Below the pieces are notes generated by a model. It ran no database searches. It saw only the letters and a program-made list of their open reading frames with translations, and was not told the origin of the DNA. The translations under genes were made by a program, and so were the position numbers. Shown in pieces: positions 1-6,269 of a stretch of 21,990 nucleotides of DNA; position 1 is the stretch's first letter; the number at the start of each line of letters is the position of its first letter. This DNA comes from JAWOHX01 sp046484975. GTDB taxonomy: Bacteria > Bacillota > Clostridia > DUPQ01. The stretch lies in contig JAWOHX010000062.1 of the NCBI GenBank assembly GCA_046484975.1, forward strand, positions 1 to 21,990. The letters are read 5' to 3'.

Positions 1-264
1 CCGTCCGAGAGCGACCGGGGAATCCCCTGTGTTGCTGATCTTCACATGGAGGTGCAGGGCACCATCCCGGACTTCAAAAAACGTCTGCAGCAGCAAGCCC
101 ATCCGCCGGGTCTCCACCATTGTGGTCTCCCCGGAATAATCTGTAGCGTCTTCCAGAAGGTCCACTGGAGCACCATTGACCTGGAGGGTGATTCCCGCCC
201 CCCGTATTCCATCGCGACTTTTCCCGGGCCAGTCCCAGCGATGTGACAGGATTTTCACATTCAT
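1..264 (-). CDS. Partial CDS, N-terminal 88 codons of an unidentified protein, runs off left edge
   Basis: Reading the minus strand from an ATG at 264-262 gives 88 uninterrupted codons to the window edge, beginning MNVKILSHRWDWPGKSRDG. The ATG overlaps the stop of the upstream heparinase-like gene by one base (TGATG), with an AAGG/AGG-rich stretch 6-14 nt upstream, which supports a real, translationally coupled gene. No signal peptide is visible. The visible part looks beta-rich, with a closing segment (LHVKISNTGDSPVALG) that resembles the N-terminal beta-sandwich of some glycoside hydrolases, but this is only an impression and I do not recognise the family. Its position after a polysaccharide-lyase-like gene makes a role in carbohydrate breakdown the leading inference. 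The C-terminal part and any catalytic residues lie outside the window. Confidence 0.65.
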   Translation of the reverse strand, partial: MNVKILSHRWDWPGKSRDGIRGAGITLQVNGAPVDLLEDATDYSGETTMVETRRMGLLLQTFFEVRDGALHLHVKISNTGDSPVALGR

Positions 265-2159
265 CACACACCTGCCTTCATTCTAAATATCTTCATGGTA
301 TACCCATCCCGTTTCTCCGGATTTCTCATCCTGAAAATCATCCTGTACACCCGTTCGTTCCAGCTCTGCCTCAACAAGGGGTCGTCCACGGGAACAGCCT
401 CGATCAAAACATCAAAACGTTCCCGCTCATACTCCAGGCAGGCCGTCTCGCCCAACAGGATCAATCCTTCCTTGTGGTCACGGGGTTCCTTGTATGCCAT
501 CAGATGCAGGGTGACTTCCGGGGATGCATGCCGGAATGTGAAATCCTCGCGAAGGATGACGCTGGCATTCTGTGTCCTTTCCAAGGATACCGTCCTTATC
601 CAGGATGCAATGCCCGCCTCTTCCGGGTAAGCCCCGGCGATTTCCATCCTCATCCAGGCACCGCTGTCATCCGCCCGGTAACGGACATCCTCAGCTTTAT
701 GGGTCCTGCCGGGAACCTGCATATGCCCGTTTAGCAGGGGAAGGTTGTGATAGGCGGACTGCATGGTCCACAGGTTGTATCTTTTCTCGCTGAAGGTATC
801 CCCGACATAAGTCCCCACCCCGGGGTCCAACAGCAGGGGCACTGCGTCCAGATGGACAATGAACTGGCCCACGTCGTTGTGGTTGTGGCTCTCCCCGTTG
901 TGTCCCGCCTTGGCGGAAAGGTGGAAGCCTTCTTCCGAGCCCTGCCTCTCCCGGGCTGCCATCACCTGGATGGCCGGCCACCAGACATCCCGGGGATGGT
1001 AGTCCGCTGTTTTTTCAAATTCCTCGTTGGCGTATCCGAAGAGCATGGCAAGTTTTCGGGTGAGGCCATCCGTCCGGAGCACCTTCTCGAAATATCCCTC
1101 CTTCACCAGATCCACCCCCATGGAATACATCATGGGGTCTTTCAGTTTTTTCCCGTAGCGCATCACGATGTCACTGGTGATTTCCATCCTGCTTCTGGCG
1201 TCGGCATAATTGATGAAGCGGCCTTTTCCCACATAGGCTTTGTAGATGTATGAGGCCATGCTCCGTATCTTCGGATGGGCGAACAAGTCGATTTCCCCAT
1301 CCGTCGCAATATACAGGAGGTCGAGGATCTCCAGGACAGCCCCGGTGGCCATGGTCCAGTATCCCGGTCCCTCATCGCACCCCCCGTCATCGGGAAGATT
1401 ATCCAGGTAGATATCCAGACTTTTCATCACCTTGAGGACACCGGCATGGCGTTTCCTCCAGTCATCCTCCAGGATGAGCAGACAGATAAGGCAATGCAGG
1501 TTGCACCAGGGATTCCAGTTGTTGATGGGATGCACCATGTTCATCCTTGGGTTCATTTCCCTGCGGAATCCCATCCACCAGAACTCATCGCTTTCGAGGA
1601 AAGGGACCAGGATGCGGGTTTTGACCTCGGTACGGATTCGTTTGCTGATATTGACGCTGACAGAGTCCAGCCTTTTTTTCAACAGGGCATGGGTCCAGGC
1701 CAGCAGGCCTGCGGTATGCCCCGAGAAAAGGTCCACCACGGGGTCTTTGGTGTCGCAGAGCTTATCCGGCCAGGAATGCTGCATGTAGGTGTTGGCGGGA
1801 TGGATCCAGGACGATTCCTCGCATATGCTCCATATGCCGTTTTGGATGGCATCCAGATACCTTCCTTCGTCCTGCACACACTCAGCCACCACAAGGGCGC
1901 CAAGGACCTTGCGTTTTTCCTCCATCCTCAGACATGCGCTGTTGCGTTCATTCCTGATGCTGGCATCCATATATGCGGTCAGGGAGAGGGAAGGCCATTC
2001 AAACCCCAGGCACTCCTCTCCCCCGGTGATGAGCAGCGACCGTTGCTCCTCCTCCAGGGCTTCCCATTTTTTTCTGTCATCGATGGGTGGATAGGGCACG
2101 AATCCCTCGGGAGGAAGCAGGATGGCTGACAGTCTGTCTTTATGGATATCGGCAAGCAT
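264..2159 (-). CDS. Heparinase II/III family protein (putative cytosolic polysaccharide/oligosaccharide lyase)
   Basis: This 631-residue protein has the layout of heparinase II/III-like lyases: an alpha-helical N-terminal half followed by a beta-sandwich domain. Visible landmarks are NNWNPWCNLH at about 213-222 and DEGPGYW at about 262-268 in the helical part, and the family hallmark GHNGESHNHNDVGQF at about 419-433, with H425, H427 and D429, opening the C-terminal domain. In characterised relatives, residues of this type bind the metal or lie near the active site; the enzymes cleave uronic-acid-containing glycans by beta-elimination. There is no signal peptide, so it probably acts in the cytosol on imported oligosaccharides. 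The ATG at 2159 has AAGGAGA 6 nt upstream, and a promoter lies about 30 nt further up. The substrate cannot be told from sequence; heparin, alginate-type and other uronides are all possible. Its stop overlaps the next start. Confidence 0.88.
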   Translation of the reverse strand: MLADIHKDRLSAILLPPEGFVPYPPIDDRKKWEALEEEQRSLLITGGEECLGFEWPSLSLTAYMDASIRNERNSACLRMEEKRKVLGALVVAECVQDEGRYLDAIQNGIWSICEESSWIHPANTYMQHSWPDKLCDTKDPVVDLFSGHTAGLLAWTHALLKKRLDSVSVNISKRIRTEVKTRILVPFLESDEFWWMGFRREMNPRMNMVHPINNWNPWCNLHCLICLLILEDDWRKRHAGVLKVMKSLDIYLDNLPDDGGCDEGPGYWTMATGAVLEILDLLYIATDGEIDLFAHPKIRSMASYIYKAYVGKGRFINYADARSRMEITSDIVMRYGKKLKDPMMYSMGVDLVKEGYFEKVLRTDGLTRKLAMLFGYANEEFEKTADYHPRDVWWPAIQVMAARERQGSEEGFHLSAKAGHNGESHNHNDVGQFIVHLDAVPLLLDPGVGTYVGDTFSEKRYNLWTMQSAYHNLPLLNGHMQVPGRTHKAEDVRYRADDSGAWMRMEIAGAYPEEAGIASWIRTVSLERTQNASVILREDFTFRHASPEVTLHLMAYKEPRDHKEGLILLGETACLEYERERFDVLIEAVPVDDPLLRQSWNERVYRMIFRMRNPEKRDGYTMKIFRMKAGV

Positions 2160-2189
2160 TGTTCTCTCCTTGGCTGTTTTTTCCCTATC

Positions 2190-2198
2190 ATTATACCA
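2190..2198 (-). promoter_or_regulatory. Extended -10 promoter (TGGTATAAT) for the heparinase-like gene
   Basis: On the minus strand a perfect TATAAT (2190-2195) is preceded by TGG, making a TGn extended -10 element about 31 nt upstream of the ATG at 2159. At a 17-nt spacer the -35 hexamer would be GGTGCA, which is poor, as is usual for extended -10 promoters. The expected transcription start is near 2183. It would drive the heparinase-like gene and the gene overlapping it on the left. Assignment is by motif only. Confidence 0.7.
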
Positions 2199-2209
2199 CA
2201 GGAAAGACC

Positions 2210-2222
2210 CCTTGCACCAAGG
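2210..2222. promoter_or_regulatory. Inverted repeat over the -35 region, possible operator
   Basis: The minus strand reads CCTTG-GTG-CAAGG, a perfect 5-bp inverted repeat with a 3-nt centre. It covers the position where the -35 element of the promoter at 2190-2198 would lie. That placement would suit a repressor site, but 5-bp repeats occur by chance, so this is suggestive only. Confidence 0.3.
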
Positions 2223-2236
2223 CCCGGAGGTCAGGA

Positions 2237-2248
2237 ACAGTGTACTGT
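2237..2248. promoter_or_regulatory. Palindrome ACAGT-GT-ACTGT upstream of the promoter
   Basis: A 12-bp near-perfect palindrome with 5-bp arms and a 2-nt centre lies about 60 bp upstream of the inferred transcription start for the heparinase-like gene. That position suits an activator or distal operator. No matching regulator gene is in the window and I do not recognise the motif. Confidence 0.3.
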
Positions 2249-2283
2249 GATCCTGCTGCCGGCATCAAGCATCAACGCGGTTT

Positions 2284-4710
2284 TCAGCCTGCTCTTTTCC
2301 CGGGGAACAAAGCGTTGGCACACAAAAACCTCAGGTTGATGATAAACAGGATGATCCTGGCCGTTTTCTCCGTGAACCGCCCCTGGCTGAGCATGACGAG
2401 TCCCCGAAGCGGCATGTCATGGATCATGTGCCGGCTCATCTTCGACAATACCTCGTCCTTTTTTCCGTCGGAGAAGGATTGATACACCTTTCGGACGAGG
2501 AAATGGTAGAGAATCCCACCTGCCAGAGTCCTTTTGATCTCTCCGATGGTTGAATTGAAGTGGTACCTTGCATGTGGATGGTGTTCCTGCGGGGGCGGCA
2601 TCCTGCCCAGGAGCATTGCAAACTCCTCGTCGGAGCTTCCGAAGCCTTCCTCCCCCGGATTGTCATATGTGCCGGCATCTTTCCTTAGATCAGGAAGGAA
2701 CCGGCCGGATTCAACATTGATCGTGGCGGACAACCGGATGTCCCTGCTGGAGGACCCGGCCAGGATGTCGAAGTCCCCGTCCTCGATCCTCCAGTCCTTC
2801 AGCTCCACGTCATAAAAGGAAAAGGATCGTTCATCCAGGTGGAATTCCAGGTGTTTCTCCTCCCCGGGCTCCAGGAATACCTTGCCGAAGGCTTTGAGTT
2901 CCTTGTCCGGGCGGAACAGGGTGGATACTCTGTCCCGGACATATACCTGGACAACCTCTCCCCCTTGGACTCCTCCGTTGTTCCGAACCGTCAGGCTGAC
3001 TTTCCATTCCTTTCCGGAGGAATCATCCTCCGGGGTGACTTTCATCCCGATGTATTCAAACGTTGTATAGCTCAACCCGTGGCCGAAGGGGAACAGGACA
3101 TCCTTTCCGGCCTTGTCATAATACCGGTAACCCACATAGATGCTTTCCCGGTATTCCACCGTTCTTTGTCCTCCCGGGAACCATTGGTGCACGGGATGGT
3201 CGGACAGTGCCACCGGGAAGGTCTCTGCCAGCTTTCCAGAAGGGTTCACCTTTCCATAGATCACATCCACCACGGCCTGTCCTCCCGCCTGGCCTCCGAG
3301 GTAGCATTCCACCACGGCCTTCACGTCATTGATCCATGGCATGGCGACAGGGGATCCGTTCTGCAGGACCACGATGAGGTTTTCGTTGACCTTTGCGACC
3401 TCGGCGATGAGCTCGTTGTGGCTGGCCGGCATGTCCAGATGGGTCCTGTCGAACCCTTCAGACTCATAGACCTCGGGAAGGCCGGCAAACACCACCACCA
3501 CGCGGGCTTTTTTCGCCTGGGCCACAGCCTGGGCAAGGAGGGCGGGATCCGTGCGGTCGCTCTTCCTGTGATATCCCTGGCTGTAGGTGAAGGGAATGCC
3601 CAGGTTTTCCCACTCGCCCAGGGCATCCTTCAGGTTCTTTGGATTGATCAGGGAAGACCCATGGCCCTGGTATCGGGGTTTCCTGGCGAATTCCCCGATG
3701 ACAGCCACAGGATCCGTCTCCTTCAGTGGCAGGATCCTGCACTCATTCTTCAATAACACGATGGATTGGCCTGCCGCCTTTCTGGCCAGCCAATGATGGT
3801 CAGAGGCATCCTTTCCCACCCATTCCTTGCCCGCGGTTGCTGCCTTCTGAATCATGTCCAGCAAATCCTTCGCGCTCCTGTCCAATGTATCCATGCCAAG
3901 GGTGCCGTCATTGACAGCCTCCACCAGTCTCCTGTCGTTGATTCCGCAGTTGCCGGGCATTTCCAGGTCCTGACCTGCCTTGAGTCCTTCCACCCGGTCG
4001 TTGGCGGCTCCCCAGTCGGTGACCACCACCCCTTTGAAATGCCATTCCTCCCGCAGGATCTCCGTGAGCAATCGCCTGTTCTCGCTGCAGTGGATGCCGT
4101 CAAGCTTGTTGTAGGCGCACATCACCGTCCAGGGTGAGGAGGTTTTCACAGCCTTCTCGAAGCCAGCCAGGTAAATCTCACGGAGGGCCCGTTCATCCAC
4201 CACCGCATCGATGGTCATGCGCAGATGCTCCTGGTTGTTCACGGCGAAATGCTTGAGTGAGGCACCGATCCCCATGCTCTGCACCCCTTTGATGAAGGCC
4301 GCTGCCATTTCCCCTGTGAAGAAGGGGTCTTCCGAGAAATATTCAAAATTCCTTCCACACAGGGGGGATCGCTTGATGTTGGCCCCGGGACCGAGCAGTA
4401 TGGACACGCCCTCTTCCAGGCATTCCACCGCCAATGCCCTGCCCACCTCCTCCACCAGGCCAAGGTCCCAGGAACTTGCCATGGCGCTTGCGGTGGGGAA
4501 ACAGGTGGCGGGGTGGCTGGCATCCATGCTGATGCGGGCTTCCATCTCTTTTTTCTGCTTCCGCAATCCGTGGGGGCCGTCGGACATGCGAATGGAAGGG
4601 ATCCCCAACCGGGGGATCCCCTTCAGGCACCAGAAATTGAGGCCTGAGCAAAGGGAAGCCTTTTCCTCCAGAGTCATTTCCCGGATCAATGTGCCGGTTG
4701 TCTTGTCCAT
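2284..4710 (-). CDS. Glycoside hydrolase family 3 beta-glucosidase-type enzyme
   Basis: This 808-residue GH3 enzyme most likely removes beta-linked sugars (glucose or xylose) from the non-reducing end of oligosaccharides. The (beta/alpha)8 domain occupies about 1-290 and contains KHFAVNN (about 153-159) and GVVVTDWGA, where D232 is the expected nucleophile. The alpha/beta sandwich domain (about 315-540) carries ESEGFDR at about 416-422, the usual site of the acid/base glutamate. An FnIII-like domain ending in EDGDFDILAGSSS follows (about 560-670). There is no PA14 insert. A tail of about 130 residues extends past the FnIII-like domain. No signal peptide is present, so it is cytosolic. GTG at 4713 is also possible, but ATG at 4710 lies 8 nt from GGAGG and is preferred. 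The SD is in an inverted repeat. Exact substrate is unknown. Confidence 0.93.
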   Translation of the reverse strand: MDKTTGTLIREMTLEEKASLCSGLNFWCLKGIPRLGIPSIRMSDGPHGLRKQKKEMEARISMDASHPATCFPTASAMASSWDLGLVEEVGRALAVECLEEGVSILLGPGANIKRSPLCGRNFEYFSEDPFFTGEMAAAFIKGVQSMGIGASLKHFAVNNQEHLRMTIDAVVDERALREIYLAGFEKAVKTSSPWTVMCAYNKLDGIHCSENRRLLTEILREEWHFKGVVVTDWGAANDRVEGLKAGQDLEMPGNCGINDRRLVEAVNDGTLGMDTLDRSAKDLLDMIQKAATAGKEWVGKDASDHHWLARKAAGQSIVLLKNECRILPLKETDPVAVIGEFARKPRYQGHGSSLINPKNLKDALGEWENLGIPFTYSQGYHRKSDRTDPALLAQAVAQAKKARVVVVFAGLPEVYESEGFDRTHLDMPASHNELIAEVAKVNENLIVVLQNGSPVAMPWINDVKAVVECYLGGQAGGQAVVDVIYGKVNPSGKLAETFPVALSDHPVHQWFPGGQRTVEYRESIYVGYRYYDKAGKDVLFPFGHGLSYTTFEYIGMKVTPEDDSSGKEWKVSLTVRNNGGVQGGEVVQVYVRDRVSTLFRPDKELKAFGKVFLEPGEEKHLEFHLDERSFSFYDVELKDWRIEDGDFDILAGSSSRDIRLSATINVESGRFLPDLRKDAGTYDNPGEEGFGSSDEEFAMLLGRMPPPQEHHPHARYHFNSTIGEIKRTLAGGILYHFLVRKVYQSFSDGKKDEVLSKMSRHMIHDMPLRGLVMLSQGRFTEKTARIILFIINLRFLCANALFPGKRAG

Positions 4711-4713
4711 CAC

Positions 4714-4730
4714 ATCATCCTCCGGATGAT
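4714..4730 (-). promoter_or_regulatory. Hairpin enclosing the Shine-Dalgarno of the GH3 gene
   Basis: The minus strand reads ATCATCC-GGA-GGATGAT, a perfect 7-bp inverted repeat with a 3-nt loop. The GGAGG that serves the ATG at 4710 lies in the loop and 3' arm. If it folds in the mRNA it would hide the ribosome binding site, so translation could depend on ribosomes arriving from the upstream gene (stop at 4756, 45 nt before the ATG) or on temperature or a ligand. The structure was found by eye; the regulation is inference. Confidence 0.5.
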
Positions 4731-4755
4731 TGGGATCAATGTCCGGGGCTTTCTC

Positions 4756-5160
4756 TCACAGGGAAAGTGCCCCGATGATGAGAAATCCCGCCAGCGAGGT
4801 CAGGGAGGACAGGGTCGTCCCCCAAACTAGGTCCACCACGGTGATTTTCAAAGGCCAGTCCCTGATGGTGGACAGGTTGGTCAGGTCATAGGTGGAATAG
4901 GTCACCAGGCCGAAAAGGGCACCATAGAGCACTGCAGCCCATATGCTGTTGTCCGCCACAGCCCTGTTGACCACGAATACCAGCAGCCCCAGGATGAACA
5001 GCAGGTAAAAAAGAATGGCCGCCACCCAGTTCACATTCTTTTTCATCAGGAACCCCAGTTGCTGCCTGTAGAAATTTTTGGCAACGAACCCCAGCCAGAC
5101 CATGTCAATGGCCAGGAAAGCACCCAGCAATATCAGGTATCTCAGTATCATGTTCACCAT
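4756..5160 (-). CDS. DUF2177 family membrane protein
   Basis: A 134-residue, strongly hydrophobic protein with about four membrane-spanning segments. It matches my memory of DUF2177 proteins throughout: AIDMVWLGFVAKNFY near residues 17-31, then NVNWVAAILFYLLFI, then the conserved block YGALFGLVTYSTYDLTNLST and DWPLKITVVDLVWGT. The family function is not known. The ATG at 5160 is 3 nt after the stop of the DUF1475 gene. Its SD (GGGGAGG, 9 nt spacing) lies inside the end of that gene, so the two are coupled. It is the last of three adjacent small membrane-protein genes, and the GH3 gene begins 45 nt later. Confidence 0.88.
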   Translation of the reverse strand: MVNMILRYLILLGAFLAIDMVWLGFVAKNFYRQQLGFLMKKNVNWVAAILFYLLFILGLLVFVVNRAVADNSIWAAVLYGALFGLVTYSTYDLTNLSTIRDWPLKITVVDLVWGTTLSSLTSLAGFLIIGALSL

Positions 5161-5163
5161 GGC

Positions 5164-5502
5164 TCAATTCCTCCCCGTCAATAGTTGATTCATGTCCCCC
5201 CGGCTTTTTCGCAAAGCAATAAAAAGGTAGAGGCAGATGGACAGGCTGCCTCCTCCCATGATCAGCACGAACCACAGGATTCTCCCCCACCAGGAGGTCT
5301 CCTTGTAGAAGACCCACAGGTAAAAGACAATGAAAGCCGCATAGATGTCCACGAAGGTGAATTTCCCCCAGAACACGCCAAGCATCAGGCTTCCCTCGGC
5401 GCTGATGTCCGCGGCAATCAAACCATATGCGACCAGCGCCGCAAACCCCAGGAAACCAGCCAGGGCCAAGCCCTGTGCGATGATGAAGGCGGGCTTTCTC
5501 AT
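5164..5502 (-). CDS. DUF1475 family membrane protein
   Basis: A 112-residue membrane protein with three or four hydrophobic segments. The central block LGVFWGKFTFVDIYAAFIVFYLW (residues about 39-61, quoted in part as GKFTFVDIYAAFIVFYLW) and the following YKETSW are characteristic of DUF1475 proteins. No catalytic motif is recognised and the function is unknown. The reading frame is open for 38 more codons upstream, but those would lie inside the DUF1295 gene. ATG at 5502 is chosen because it follows the DUF1295 stop by 1 nt and has AAGGG about 8 nt upstream. Tight packing with the DUF1295 and DUF2177 genes indicates one transcript and probably a shared pathway or complex. Confidence 0.85.
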   Translation of the reverse strand: MRKPAFIIAQGLALAGFLGFAALVAYGLIAADISAEGSLMLGVFWGKFTFVDIYAAFIVFYLWVFYKETSWWGRILWFVLIMGGGSLSICLYLFIALRKSRGDMNQLLTGRN

Positions 5503-5503
5503 G

Positions 5504-6262
5504 TCAGCGTCCCTTCTTCGGGAACCAGGGAATGAAAATGCTGGTTTTCCTTTTGTATTCCTCGAAGCCCTCATACTTCGCCAGCCCTTTTTCCAGCATG
5601 GGCACCCCGGAGACAAACCGCACCAGGATGGTGATGGTCAGGGGTCCGATGATGGCCCACCAGGGCGCACCTGCCGCCAGGGCGATGAGGAATATCCCCC
5701 ACCAGAGGAGGGCTTCCCCGAAATAGTTGGGATGGCGGGTGTATTTCCATAAGCCCCTATCGATGAGTTTTCCCTTGTTCAAAGGATTCCTGATGAAGAC
5801 TTTCAGCTGGCGGTCACCGACGGCTTCCAGTGTGAATCCGATGATCCATACCAGCATGCCAAGGACCATCAGCCATACCACCCGGACCGTTCCGGATCCA
5901 TGGATGGCAACAATGGGCAGGGAGATGAGAAACATCAACACCCCCTGGAAAAGGAACAGCTGGAAATATGCCCGGATGTAGAATGTCTTTCCCCAGGCTT
6001 TTCGAAAATTCGCATACCGGAAGTCCTCGGGTTTTTTATAGTTTCTCCGAAAGATGTGAATGGCCAATCGAAGGCCCCAGAGGCTCACCAGAACTGTCGT
6101 TATCCAACCCGGAAGGGATGGATCCTTTAAAAGCAGGATCCAGGTGACCAGGACAAACCCGGGCCCCCATCCGATGTCCACAATCGCACTGTTCTTCAGG
6201 ACGACGGACAAGAGGAACCATACGCTGAAATATATGCCGATGATGATCAAAATATCAGTCAT
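5504..6262 (-). CDS. DUF1295 / steroid 5-alpha-reductase-like integral membrane protein
   Basis: A 252-residue integral membrane protein with six or so hydrophobic segments. The C-terminal half has the signature of the DUF1295 branch of the steroid 5-alpha-reductase / isoprenylcysteine methyltransferase-like superfamily: EAVGDRQLKVF (about 146-156), DRGLWKYTRHPNYFGEALLWWG (about 168-189; core YTRHPNYFGE) and a basic end KYEGFEEYKRKTSIFIPWF. Related enzymes act on lipids with NADPH or S-adenosylmethionine, but no substrate is established for this branch. ATG at 6262 is preferred over the longer frame, because it lies 7 nt after the stop of the DhaL-DegV gene and has AAGG/AAGGGG just upstream. 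It leads the DUF1295-DUF1475-DUF2177 trio. Confidence 0.87.
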   Translation of the reverse strand: MTDILIIIGIYFSVWFLLSVVLKNSAIVDIGWGPGFVLVTWILLLKDPSLPGWITTVLVSLWGLRLAIHIFRRNYKKPEDFRYANFRKAWGKTFYIRAYFQLFLFQGVLMFLISLPIVAIHGSGTVRVVWLMVLGMLVWIIGFTLEAVGDRQLKVFIRNPLNKGKLIDRGLWKYTRHPNYFGEALLWWGIFLIALAAGAPWWAIIGPLTITILVRFVSGVPMLEKGLAKYEGFEEYKRKTSIFIPWFPKKGR

Positions 6263-6269
6263 CTGCCCC

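Noticed and set aside
1275..2129. 284-codon plus-strand frame opposite the heparinase-like gene
   Set aside because: Shadow of the real gene, with no recognisable domain.
2839..3756. 305-codon plus-strand frame opposite the GH3 gene
   Set aside because: Antisense to the conserved GH3 domains and without recognisable protein features.
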